A stretch of DNA of 64,000 nucleotides from NCBI RefSeq assembly GCF_001485475.2, contig NZ_DF977000.1, forward strand, positions 186,001 to 250,000, read 5' to 3'. The notes under the pieces are model-generated. The model did no database searches. It was not told the DNA's origin and worked only from the letters and a program-made list of their open reading frames with translations. Each line of letters opens with the position of its first letter. Positions within the stretch are counted from its first letter, which is position 1. Source of the stretch: Tepidanaerobacter syntrophicus. Its GTDB lineage: Bacteria; Bacillota; Thermosediminibacteria; Thermosediminibacterales; Tepidanaerobacteraceae. Of the stretch, positions 9,248 through 19,083 are shown in pieces. Position numbers and translations under genes: made by a program.

Positions 9248-9520
9248 AAGAGAGTTGCATTTTAAGTTAGGTTCCTCATCGTCTAAAATAGTAAGCTCCA
9301 CTGTATCGGTCAAAATATCCGAATAACTGTAAGAAATCCTTCTTACAAATTCGGGCGACTCAATAACTTTCACTATGAATATATTTGGGTAAACCTGCTC
9401 GAGTACGCCTTCTTTTTCAAAGGTCTTTTTACGGCCACGGTTGGCCCGGAGTCTTACTCTTTCGCCTACATGAGATTCTATATCCTTGCGGATTTTTCTC
9501 AATGTATCTGCCGAAGCCAT
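9245..9520 (-). CDS. veg: Veg protein (DUF1021)
   Basis: Small conserved Firmicutes protein of 91 aa; in Bacillus it stimulates biofilm formation through SinR and was first known for its strong promoter. Recognised by TLRKIRKDIESHVGERVRLRANRGRKKT and the FEKEGVLEQVYPNIFIVKV region, an SH3-like beta barrel. GAGGTGAG precedes the ATG. Position between rsmA and ispE is the Bacillus order. It has its own terminator. Confidence 0.93.
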   Translation of the reverse strand: MASADTLRKIRKDIESHVGERVRLRANRGRKKTFEKEGVLEQVYPNIFIVKVIESPEFVRRISYSYSDILTDTVELTILDDEEPNLKCNSL

Positions 9521-9629
9521 AGCCTCACCTCGCTATAACACAATACTGAATGTATTATAACATTTATACAGGCAAAAGTCAAATAAGTAAATATTTTACC
9601 AGAGCAGGCTTTGTTTGTCAATACCAAAT

Positions 9630-10106
9630 TTATTTTGTGTATCTGTCCGCAACTTTGCTGGCACCGCAAGCATCCGGTTTTATTTTAACTTTGTAGCCGT
9701 TTCCCATACCCATTACCCATCCTACTACTTCCCGGATAAGCTCTTTCGTATCACCGTTTTGTCCTATATCAACATGAATTTCCATATCCATGTCTTTGTA
9801 CCGGGTTTTTATCATTTCTTCTTTTAATCGGGTTACCGTATCAAGAGACATCGAAGTTTCTGTAAATATTTTATGGCGCAAATTTCTTACGTGGGGGATA
9901 TACTTTCTGTAGTAATAGTAGCGCGCGCCTCTTCCGACGCGGTGGATTATAACGGCGGTAACAAAACAAGTATTTTCCCCGGACTGCGAGTCAGTACCTA
10001 CTATCAGCTTATACTCTGCAGAGGGATCTTCTTCCATAAAAGCCACAATATCTTGGACCATCCTGCTTATAGACATTTTGCCTTTTGTAGGATTAATAAA
10101 ATTCAT
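9630..10106 (-). CDS. Ribonuclease H-like YkuK family protein (DUF458)
   Basis: About 158 aa. IVGTDSQSGENTCFVTAVIIHR gives the first acidic residue of an RNase H-like fold; HVDIGQNGDTKELIREVVGWV and the C-terminal IKPDACGASKVADRYTK are hallmark YkuK blocks. The biochemical role of this family is not established; the fold predicts nucleic-acid processing. A GTG at 10118 and ATG at 10106 are both possible; GAGG is 14 bases before the ATG and only 2 before the GTG, so I prefer the ATG with reservation. It follows rsmA closely (about 45 bases). Confidence 0.85.
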   Translation of the reverse strand: MNFINPTKGKMSISRMVQDIVAFMEEDPSAEYKLIVGTDSQSGENTCFVTAVIIHRVGRGARYYYYRKYIPHVRNLRHKIFTETSMSLDTVTRLKEEMIKTRYKDMDMEIHVDIGQNGDTKELIREVVGWVMGMGNGYKVKIKPDACGASKVADRYTK

Positions 10107-10150
10107 AGCTATCGTCACATCCTCATAATCGCAAAAAATAGTAAAAGTAT

Positions 10151-10993
10151 TTAATTATTTTTTGACATATTAAGGGCTCTTTTAAGGGCTCCAGCTAATT
10201 TGTCAAACTCCTCAATGGAGAGAGTCTCTCCCCGGCGCATAGGATTAATACCGGCTGTGTCAAGAGCCTTGTCTATGTGACTCTGGTCTAATTCTAGAAG
10301 GTTTAGCCTGCTTTTTAGAGAATTTCTTATGGTTTTTCGTCTTTCTCCAAAAGCTGCTTCAACCACTTTAAAGAAAAACTCTTCATCAGTAGATATGCGA
10401 GGTTTTTTGTTAAGGGTTATCCTTACTATGGCTGAGTCTACTTTCGGCGGCGGTACAAACGAGCCGCGGCCTATTTCACATATTATGTCCACATCGGCAT
10501 ATACATTGACCGCAATCGAAAGAATACCATAGTCCTTACTGCCGCAAGATGCCGCCAGGCGATGAGCAACTTCTTTTTGAACCATTATTACTGCAAGAGG
10601 TATAAACTGTCGGTTTTCTACAATCTTCATAATTATGGGTGCCGTAATATAGTAGGGAAGATTTGCTACTACTTTAAAATCGCCTTCAAAAATGCTTTCT
10701 CTTATTTTTTTCCAATCCAATTTTAGCACATCTTCCTCTAATATACAAACATTTTTGAAATCTTGCGTCAGGTCATTTAATATAGGCACAAAACGCCTGT
10801 CTTTTTCAACGGCTACAACCTTTTTTACAATGCGGCAAAGTTCAAGTGTCAGCACGCCCAAACCCGGTCCTATTTCTAAAACATTATCCTCAGGCGTAAG
10901 TTGGGCTGCTTTGAGCATAGAGAAAAGCGGCTCTTCGTCTTTTAAAAAATGCTGCCCCAGCCGTTTGTCGGCTCTTATATTATATTTTTTCAT
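10151..10993 (-). CDS. rsmA: 16S rRNA (adenine1518-N6/adenine1519-N6)-dimethyltransferase
   Basis: Dimethylates two adjacent adenines in the 3' hairpin of 16S rRNA (KsgA). SAM site VLEIGPGLGVLTLELC, acidic loop VVAVEKD, and catalytic VVANLPYYITAPI are all present; the C-terminal domain includes FGERRKTIRNSL. The first ATG (10993) gives 280 aa but has no ribosome binding site close by: AGGAGG ends 26 bases upstream. That AGGAGG is ideally spaced (8 bases) from an in-frame ATA at 11011, which would add six residues that align with the ISTPKxTKEI-like start of homologues. The true start is therefore uncertain. Confidence 0.95.
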   Translation of the reverse strand: MKKYNIRADKRLGQHFLKDEEPLFSMLKAAQLTPEDNVLEIGPGLGVLTLELCRIVKKVVAVEKDRRFVPILNDLTQDFKNVCILEEDVLKLDWKKIRESIFEGDFKVVANLPYYITAPIIMKIVENRQFIPLAVIMVQKEVAHRLAASCGSKDYGILSIAVNVYADVDIICEIGRGSFVPPPKVDSAIVRITLNKKPRISTDEEFFFKVVEAAFGERRKTIRNSLKSRLNLLELDQSHIDKALDTAGINPMRRGETLSIEEFDKLAGALKRALNMSKNN

Positions 10994-11047
10994 TATATTT
11001 TTTGTATCTATGCTTATTTCCTCCTAGAAAACTTTTACACGGCTAGC

Positions 11048-11074
11048 AAAAAAGATAGGTCAACCTATCTTTTT
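11048..11074 (-). terminator. Intrinsic terminator overlapping the radical SAM gene stop
   Basis: Minus strand AAAAAGATAGG, loop TTGA, CCTATCTTTTTT. The stop codon TGA (11062-11060) lies in the loop. It separates the radical SAM gene from rsmA. Confidence 0.85.
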
Positions 11075-11656
11075 CTCAAAGCGCCTTATTTTAAATTCAA
11101 CACCTAATTCTTCGGCAAGTTTGCGGCATTTATCAATATCTATTTCAGGTATATCTACTACCGTAGCTATAACATATGGAACATGGCTCTTGCACTTTCG
11201 GATAAATTCAAGCACTGAATAAAAGGCATCCTCTCCGTATTCAGGCCGGCATATTTCGTTATATTTTTCTGCATTTTCCGCATTCAAACTAACTGAAACA
11301 GCATCGATAATTCCTTTAAAATATGGAGTTACATCTTCTTTATAAATTAAATTTGCCTGGCCGTTTGTGTTAATTCTTACAGGGGTAGCGGGATAAGTCT
11401 TTTTAATGTATTTTGCTACATCCACCACTACCTGCAGCCGTAAGAGAGGTTCTCCGTATCCGCAAAACACCACTTCCTTATATCCTGTGGGGTCTCCTAT
11501 GGCTTCGATAATTTCCTTAGTCGTGGGCTCTTTGTCCAGTATCAGGTTGTAGTCCCCTACTCCCGGACTATACTGCCTTATACAGAACTTGCAGTTATTC
11601 GTGCATCTGTTAGTAATATTCAAATATAATGCATTTCCTAATTCATATGTTATCAT
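11060..11656 (-). CDS. TatD-linked radical SAM protein
   Basis: About 198 aa. The radical SAM triad is CTNNCKFC in the N-terminal third (C-x3-C-x2-C), with the GGE-like GYGEPLLR and later VSVSLNAENAEKYNEI typical of the small radical SAM proteins encoded next to tatD. Their reaction is unknown. I start at the ATG at 11656 (ITYELGNALYLNIT); an upstream reading from 11740 adds a hydrophobic stretch without a ribosome binding site. It follows tatD by about 115 bases and ends in its own terminator. Confidence 0.85.
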   Translation of the reverse strand: MITYELGNALYLNITNRCTNNCKFCIRQYSPGVGDYNLILDKEPTTKEIIEAIGDPTGYKEVVFCGYGEPLLRLQVVVDVAKYIKKTYPATPVRINTNGQANLIYKEDVTPYFKGIIDAVSVSLNAENAEKYNEICRPEYGEDAFYSVLEFIRKCKSHVPYVIATVVDIPEIDIDKCRKLAEELGVEFKIRRFEKKIG

Positions 11657-11772
11657 TTTACACCATCCAGTAACATTAAGCCTTACAAAAAGTAATATTA
11701 TAACAAACCTTATTTTAACACAATCCTTGTAAAATAACAATAAACAGTAGCTTTAGCCGAATTCAAAAAAAA

Positions 11773-12531
11773 TTAACGTGTAATAAATAATCTATTGAAA
11801 TTAGAATAAGTAATCCTTTCTATCTCTTCCAACATTACTCCTCTAAGAGCAGCCATTTGGGCGGCGATGATGGGGATGCGCGTAGGATCGTTGCGTTTTC
11901 CGCGATAAGGTTCAGGGGACATATAAGGGCAGTCAGTTTCAAGTAAAATCCTGTCAGATGGTAGTTTTGCCGCAACCTCTTTTGGCCTTTTTGCATTTTT
12001 AAAGGTTATCACTCCGCCGAAAGAAAAATAAAAATTCATTTCGATAAACTCTTGAGCCATTTCAAGACTGCCGGAGTAACAGTGCATCAGACCGCGCTCA
12101 GGCTTTATATTTTTTAATATATCAGCCGTATCCTTGTGGGCATCTCGATCATGTACTACTACCGGAAGGTTCAGACTCTTTGCAAGCTCTATCTGTTCCC
12201 TGAAAACCTTCTGCTGTGCGTCCTTTTCACTGCTGCCATAGTAATAATCAAGACCTATCTCGCCTATGGCGATTACTTTAGGAGATTTTGCAAGTTCCTC
12301 CAGCTCTGTAAGATAATCTTTTTCGACTTTTTTGGCCTCGTGGGGGTGAATGCCAACACAGGCATATATAAAATCAAATTCTTCCGCAAGCTTTACGGAA
12401 AATCGGCTAGATGCCATATCAGAGCCGGCATTTACGACAATAATGCCGGCTTTTTCTATTTTTTTAATCATTTCCTGTCTATCAGTATCAAAAGCCTCAT
12501 CATCTAAATGGGCATGTACATCTACAAACAT
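11773..12531 (-). CDS. tatD: TatD-family metal-dependent hydrolase/DNase
   Basis: TIM-barrel amidohydrolase-type nuclease of 252 aa. Metal ligands are visible in VDVHAHLDDEAF, GEIGLDYYY, VVVHDRDA, LMHCYSGS and LLETDCPYMSP. TatD proteins have Mg-dependent 3'-5' exonuclease activity implicated in DNA repair and, in some species, RNA quality control. Situated between iorAB and the radical SAM gene, where B. subtilis has yabD after metS. Confidence 0.94.
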   Translation of the reverse strand: MFVDVHAHLDDEAFDTDRQEMIKKIEKAGIIVVNAGSDMASSRFSVKLAEEFDFIYACVGIHPHEAKKVEKDYLTELEELAKSPKVIAIGEIGLDYYYGSSEKDAQQKVFREQIELAKSLNLPVVVHDRDAHKDTADILKNIKPERGLMHCYSGSLEMAQEFIEMNFYFSFGGVITFKNAKRPKEVAAKLPSDRILLETDCPYMSPEPYRGKRNDPTRIPIIAAQMAALRGVMLEEIERITYSNFNRLFITR

Positions 12532-12544
12532 TTTTCAGCCCCTT

Positions 12545-13117
12545 TTATGCTTCCCGCATTCCTGTATTAAATGCCTTGATATTCATTTCATGAAATTTTT
12601 CAGGAAGGTAGCTCTTTATTATTTGCTCCCAATCTAAATCTGTTATACCCAGTATTTTTACTGCTGCTCCAAGCAAAACAATATTTTGCGCTCTTACGCT
12701 GCCTGCGTCTTTTGCAATATCATATGCATTTACGACAACAGTATTCGGAACCGTTGATTTGAGAATATCCAAGATATTTTCAGGATACTCTACCTGCCCT
12801 GTTAAAACCGACATGGGATAGATTTCATAATCGTTGACTATTAAAGTTCCGCCGGGTTTTAAGTAGCTTAAATGTCTTGCTGCTTCCAGTTTTTCAAAGG
12901 CAAGCAGTACATCAGCTTCTCCTGAAGTGATAATGGGCGAATAAACCTTTTCACCAAATTTTATGTGGGTGGTGACGGTTCCGCCGCGCTGAGCCATTCC
13001 ATGGATTTCTGACATTTTTATATCAAATCCCAGTTGTGTTAATCCTTCGGTAAGTATCTTGGAAGTAAGTATAGTGCCTTGTCCGCCTACACCGGCCAGT
13101 AGAAAACTTTTTGTCAT
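12545..13117 (-). CDS. iorB: Indolepyruvate:ferredoxin oxidoreductase, beta subunit
   Basis: Gamma-type domain of 2-oxoacid:ferredoxin oxidoreductases, 190 aa: LLAGVGGQGTILTSKILTEGL at the N terminus, then SEIHGMAQRGGTVTTHI. With IorA it oxidatively decarboxylates indolepyruvate and other aryl pyruvates to aryl-acetyl-CoA, reducing ferredoxin, during Trp/Phe/Tyr fermentation. The ATG overlaps the iorA stop by one base, so the subunits are coupled. Confidence 0.94.
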   Translation of the reverse strand: MTKSFLLAGVGGQGTILTSKILTEGLTQLGFDIKMSEIHGMAQRGGTVTTHIKFGEKVYSPIITSGEADVLLAFEKLEAARHLSYLKPGGTLIVNDYEIYPMSVLTGQVEYPENILDILKSTVPNTVVVNAYDIAKDAGSVRAQNIVLLGAAVKILGITDLDWEQIIKSYLPEKFHEMNIKAFNTGMREA

Positions 13118-14880
13118 TATTCTTCACCCACCCTTTCAATGGCATCAAACCTGCATACCTGTTTGCAAAGGGTGCATCCGTTGCAGGAACTCTGATCTAT
13201 AGATATTATTCCGTTTTTAAAAGATATAGCAGGACATCCTATCCTCAGACACATCTTGCATTTTGTGCATTTTTCCGGAACTACCTTACATTTTAAGTTC
13301 GCTCTTTCCCTTTGAACTTCCTTCAGCAGAGCGCAGGGCCTCTTTGAAACAATTACGAAGGGTTCATTAGCATCATAGGCTTTTTGAAGCACTTCTTGAG
13401 TTTCGGCAAGATTGTAAGGATCTATGACCTTTATATTTTCATCCTTAACTCCCACGGCTTTTGCAATCTGCACCACATCCACGGGAGGAACTTTTTCACC
13501 GCTTAAAGTCACGCCTGTACCGGGATTCGGCTGGTGTCCGGTCATAGCCGTAGTTCTATTGTCAAGTACTATCATGGCAATATTGCTTTTGTTGTAAACA
13601 GCATCTACAAGGCCTGTAATCCCTGAATGGAAAAAGGTGGAATCCCCAAGGCATCCAAAAACTTTCGTATTTTTTCCCGCCTGTTTAAAAGCTTTGTCAA
13701 ACCCTATTCCGGCAGAAAAACCGGCTCCCATGCAGATCATGGTATGGGCCGAATCAAGGGGAGGCATAGCACATAAGCTGTAGCAGCCTATGTCGCTTGT
13801 TACAACTATATCCTTGAATTTTTTTAGAGCATAAAATATTCCTCTGTGAGGACATCCGGCACAAAGCACCGGCGGCCGTGCAGGTATTGATACGTCCAAA
13901 GTGTATGTGCTTCTGGTTTTTTCGGGTTTTAGTGCTTTTTCAATGATTTCCGGATTAAGCTCATCACATATTGGAAAAACTTCTTTACCTATACATTTAA
14001 TGCCTAAAGACTTAACAAATGTTTCAAGGTATGGATCGTTTTCCTCAATAACATAGAGAGTATCTACACCATCTGCAAATTCCTTGATGAGCTTTGCGGG
14101 AAGGGGATAACTAAAGCCAATCTTTAAATAGGAGGCGTCATCACCCATAACTTCCCGGGCATGCTGATAGGAAATGCCGCTTGTGATAATGCCTATCTTG
14201 CGATTTCCCCATTCTATTCGATTTAAGGGAGATCTGTCGCTGTACTCACGAAGTTTTGCAAGTCTTTCTTCAACCACATAATGCTTTAGTTTGCCAAAAG
14301 CCGGAATCATGCAGTTTTTCTTTGCATCTTTTTTATATTCTTTAACTCCCGGATCATTACGAACTCCAGGTGTAACGAGGGATTTGCTGTGGCACACCCT
14401 TGTAGTTGTCCTTAGCAGGACAGGTGTGTCGTATTCTTCACTTAACTCAAATGCAAGTTTGGTATAGTCCAGGCATTCCTGACTGTCTGAAGGCTCCAGC
14501 ATTGGCACTTTCGCATGTAAGGCATAGTAGCGGTTGTCTTGCTCGTTCTGGGAACTGTGAAGTCCCGGATCATCTGCAGTAACAATTACCAAACCTCCGT
14601 TTACTCCTGTATAAGACAGAGTAAAAAGCGGATCTGAGGCAACATTTAAACCCACGTGTTTCATGGCTGCTAAAGCTCTTGAACCTGAAATAGCCGCTCC
14701 GCCGGCGACTTCCACTGCTACCTTTTCATTTACAGACCATTGAGAATATATTTCTTTGTAATTAGCTATATTTTCTAGTATTTCAGTGCTGGGAGTGCCG
14801 GGGTAAGCTGCTGCTACACGGCATCCTGCTTCATAGGCTCCGCGGGCAATAGCTTCGTTGCCTGTCATTATCTCTTTCAA
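13117..14880 (-). CDS. iorA: Indolepyruvate:ferredoxin oxidoreductase, alpha subunit
   Basis: TPP- and Fe-S-dependent catalytic subunit, 587 aa. N-terminal pyrimidine-binding domain starts at TGNEAIARGAYEAGCRVAAAYPGTPSTEI; the TPP-binding domain includes CPHRG and GDSTFFHSGITGL with the conserved Asn-containing IAMIVLDNRTTAMTGHQPNPG. The C terminus carries two ferredoxin-type 4Fe-4S motifs (CTKCKMCLRIGCP and CNGCTLCKQVCRF). I chose the TTG at 14880, which has GGAG eight bases upstream and gives a normal N terminus; earlier in-frame codons add unconserved sequence. The long leader carries a strong hairpin and DnaA boxes. Confidence 0.95.
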   Translation of the reverse strand: MKEIMTGNEAIARGAYEAGCRVAAAYPGTPSTEILENIANYKEIYSQWSVNEKVAVEVAGGAAISGSRALAAMKHVGLNVASDPLFTLSYTGVNGGLVIVTADDPGLHSSQNEQDNRYYALHAKVPMLEPSDSQECLDYTKLAFELSEEYDTPVLLRTTTRVCHSKSLVTPGVRNDPGVKEYKKDAKKNCMIPAFGKLKHYVVEERLAKLREYSDRSPLNRIEWGNRKIGIITSGISYQHAREVMGDDASYLKIGFSYPLPAKLIKEFADGVDTLYVIEENDPYLETFVKSLGIKCIGKEVFPICDELNPEIIEKALKPEKTRSTYTLDVSIPARPPVLCAGCPHRGIFYALKKFKDIVVTSDIGCYSLCAMPPLDSAHTMICMGAGFSAGIGFDKAFKQAGKNTKVFGCLGDSTFFHSGITGLVDAVYNKSNIAMIVLDNRTTAMTGHQPNPGTGVTLSGEKVPPVDVVQIAKAVGVKDENIKVIDPYNLAETQEVLQKAYDANEPFVIVSKRPCALLKEVQRERANLKCKVVPEKCTKCKMCLRIGCPAISFKNGIISIDQSSCNGCTLCKQVCRFDAIERVGEE

Positions 14881-14995
14881 TATTACCTCTCCTTCCTTTA
14901 GACCAAAATTGCCTATACCGATAAAGTAAATACTGCTTAATAATTTTAAGTATATCGCAATTTGCGCTCTTTGTGAACATCTCGTCAACGAAACA

Positions 14996-15029
14996 GCAGG
15001 CTTCCAGCGTTACCGCCAGAATTTCCTGC
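14996..15029 (-). other. Stable RNA hairpin in the iorA leader
   Basis: Minus strand GCAGG(AAA)TTCTGGCG, loop GTAA, CGCTGGAA(G)CCTGC: two stacked stems closed by a GNRA-type tetraloop, about 115 bases upstream of iorA. No T tract follows, so it is not a simple terminator. I do not recognise it as a known riboswitch. Confidence 0.5.
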
Positions 15030-15129
15030 TTCATTGAACTTGAAACCTACCGTCTTCACAAGCGTTAATTTGGATAGTCCCTACCCTCTAAAACAAGATA
15101 AATTTAGGATTTTCGTGCTTGTAAAAGAG

Positions 15130-15205
15130 TTTTCCACAAGTTATTAGACCAATTTCCACAAGTTATCCACAGAATCTGTGGATAAGTGCATAAAATTGTG
15201 GATAA
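15130..15205. promoter_or_regulatory. DnaA-box cluster between iorA and metG
   Basis: TTTTCCACA (15130-15138), ATTTCCACA (15152-15160, one mismatch), TTATCCACA (15163-15171), and inverted TGTGGATAA at 15177-15185 and 15197-15205. Five boxes in 76 noncoding bases; three are perfect. Confidence 0.78.
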
Positions 15206-15243
15206 ACTCAGACGGGCTCTAAGTTTTTATATATTGCCGAACA

Positions 15244-17202
<1,959 letters not shown>

Positions 17203-17234
17203 CTAACAAAATTCGTTGTGAAAATAACACTAAA

Positions 17235-17536
17235 GCCCCGCCCCAAAGTAAGGGGCGAGGCATTCTCGCGGTACCACCCAAATTCGCCTGGTTAAAGGCC
17301 TTTGCCAAGTACGGGAATAAAGTAAATGGACAGGCTTTCAGCCACTATTCCGATACCTGAAGGATTATAACGGTCCTTCACCGCAGTCGTCTACATATCG
17401 ACGACCAAACTCCGGGGCCATCTTCAGCAAGGTCTTCGGCGCCGGCTTTCACCTTTTCCGGCTCTCTTTAGGCCTATTCTGCTTGCTTACTCTTCCCTTC
17501 ATAGTCTTTCTCGCTCAATTGCACGAATTAATAAAA
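17235..17536 (-). promoter_or_regulatory. Met-specific T-box riboswitch upstream of metG
   Basis: Minus-strand leader contains the T-box consensus TGGGTGGTACCGCG (17280-17267) followed by a terminator (17261-17235: CCTCGCCCC, loop, GGGGCGGGG, CTTT). Stem I elements AGAGAGC and GGAG(T) are present. The specifier is read as ATG at 17421-17419 in the context CTGAAGATGGCC, matching the downstream metG. Uncharged tRNA-Met should stabilise the antiterminator. Confidence 0.9.
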
Positions 17537-17565
17537 TTTATATCATATTAAGGCGAGAAAGTCAA
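17537..17565 (-). promoter_or_regulatory. Sigma-A promoter of the metG T-box leader
   Basis: TTGACT (17565-17560), 17-base spacer, TATAAA (17542-17537) on the minus strand, just upstream of the leader and just beyond the end of the baeRF-like gene. Confidence 0.8.
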
Positions 17566-17579
17566 GGAGGCAGAAGTCT

Positions 17580-18731
17580 TTAATACCTGAAAATTGCTGC
17601 TGCTCCGGTATCTGTCGGCATTCTTTCTTTTGGAAGTACGACTACTTCCCCCTTGTTTTTAAACACCATTTCAGCAAGATCGTCCAATATATCGCCTACC
17701 TCTACATCTTTTAAATCTCCTTCTATAAGTTCACTTGTTTCCCTATTAATTTTCCCCGGAATTATCCTGTCTGCCTCTACGAGTAAAGTTCCGACATTAT
17801 TCGACAGCGCTGCTCTTGCAATCTGCGCCAAATCATCTGTAGCCAAAAACTTAGACCTTGCCAGTTCATAGGCATCAATTAATTTTTTTGTCTTTCCTAA
17901 ATATATTGGCTCCATTTTTTCCCATGCAGCATCTTTCAATTCGCTTACTGTTAAGGAATTAAAAGCTGTTTCAATACCTTCCTTCATTAGAAAAGGATTG
18001 CGGCTGATTTTTTTAAAAAATGTATGGTGTTCTTTTAAGGCTATTAACATAAGAGGCAATCCTGTGGGGCGAGAATAATTTTCCCAAACTACTTTGTCTA
18101 CATATCTAAAAAATTTTTCTGTCTCACTATCGATTATATCTTTTTTACTGCCTTGCCCATAAAACACGCCGCTTCCCATAGAACTAACAGTTCTTGCGCT
18201 TAACGAAGGTTCTTTGCGGCCATAAGTTTCCCCTAAGGCTTCTTCAATGGTCGTTGGGATGTCAGGTGGAATTTTAACTTCCTTAAATCCATATCTATTG
18301 CCTTCATAAAGCTTAAATTCTTTTCTATTCAGTCCTAAAAGATGATAGCGATCTGCTGACTGAAAAATTCTTATGAGAGGTTTGATATAAAAGGTATCAG
18401 CTACTACCACTACCTCTTTTACAGGTCTTGGAAGATTATATACTATACATCTGTCTTCTGTAGCAAGCACTGCCAAGCCATCTAAGGTATAATTCCAAAA
18501 CATTTTTTCTTTGGCTATGGCATAAAAAGGTTTCATGATATTGACTATTTCTCTTTTTGGGTGTTTTCGCATTAGCGAATCTTCCACTTCTCGAATAAGA
18601 TTCTTAAATCTAATTGCATCCTGTTTATTTTCAGGACTGTAGCGGTGGGTCGGCTGATAAAGTGAAATAAAAGGGGGATTTTTCGCATTTAAAATCTCGT
18701 GAGGAAAATCATTTACAATCTCATAAAGCAT
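17580..18731 (-). CDS. baeRF-family protein (bacterial archaeo-eukaryotic release factor-like)
   Basis: 383 aa. The C-terminal third has the layout of bacterial archaeo-eukaryotic release-factor domains: AALSNNVGTLLVEADRIIPGKI followed by VGDILDDLAEMVFKNKGEVVVLPKERMPTDTGAAAIFRY (positions 340-383), matching eRF1/Pelota-like Lys-Met-Pro...G-AAI endings. The family is predicted to act on ribosomes or in stress responses, without a proven reaction. Start is the ATG at 18731. It is the first gene of the accessory segment, upstream of the metG leader, and is not part of an obvious operon. Confidence 0.7.
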   Translation of the reverse strand: MLYEIVNDFPHEILNAKNPPFISLYQPTHRYSPENKQDAIRFKNLIREVEDSLMRKHPKREIVNIMKPFYAIAKEKMFWNYTLDGLAVLATEDRCIVYNLPRPVKEVVVVADTFYIKPLIRIFQSADRYHLLGLNRKEFKLYEGNRYGFKEVKIPPDIPTTIEEALGETYGRKEPSLSARTVSSMGSGVFYGQGSKKDIIDSETEKFFRYVDKVVWENYSRPTGLPLMLIALKEHHTFFKKISRNPFLMKEGIETAFNSLTVSELKDAAWEKMEPIYLGKTKKLIDAYELARSKFLATDDLAQIARAALSNNVGTLLVEADRIIPGKINRETSELIEGDLKDVEVGDILDDLAEMVFKNKGEVVVLPKERMPTDTGAAAIFRY

Positions 18732-19055
18732 ATTTTTTCCCTCCTAAACCGTCATATAGTGAGCCTATTGTCTTCACGCAAGTATGCATGCATTATATAA
18801 AGCAGCTACCTGCTTAATACAATAATACACTAAATTAAGAGATAAATCCATTAATTTCTGATTTTGAGAAATTTTTGTTTTTGCAAGAAGTACACAGAGG
18901 GACGGTTCTTTTGTGTTATTTTCGTATTTTTTAAATAAAGCTTCCAAAGCACACAAATATTACTATTTTCAGCATCAGCAAAAGATCTTTATCAAAAATA
19001 ACCTTGAGATTCTCATCTTAACTTCACTCAGAATGACAAAGTAAAATTGCGCACA
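18732..19055. other. Noncoding gap with fragments of interspersed repeats
   Basis: No supportable gene. It holds one half-copy of the GGGACGGTTCTTTTGTG repeat (18893-18917) and, at about 19007-19045, a degenerate copy of a GATTCT...TTCACTCAGAATGACAAAGT repeat related to the one at 58.4 kb. A 60-codon frame across the first repeat has no ribosome binding site and is treated as chance. Confidence 0.6.
18893..18917. repeat. Half-copy of the REP-like GGGACGGTTCTTTTGTGTT repeat
   Basis: 25 bases identical to one arm of the 63-bp palindrome at 37979-38041. Here only one arm is present. Confidence 0.8.
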
Positions 19056-19082
19056 TAAAAAAGCCGGATGGTAAAATCCGGC
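19056..19082 (-). terminator. Intrinsic terminator after the abgA-like gene
   Basis: Minus strand GCCGGAT, loop TTTACC, ATCCGGC, then TTTTTT. It starts one base after the stop codon of the amidohydrolase operon. Confidence 0.9.
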
Positions 19083-19083
19083 A

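Noticed and set aside
14831-15034. 67-codon frame on the minus strand upstream of iorA
   Set aside because: Overlaps the iorA start and the leader hairpin; composition is not protein-like.
18774-18956. 60-codon frame on the minus strand
   Set aside because: Crosses a repeat fragment, has no ribosome binding site or recognisable domain.
19007-19045. Insertion sequence remnant
   Set aside because: Only a short degenerate repeat with no transposase remnant or target duplication.
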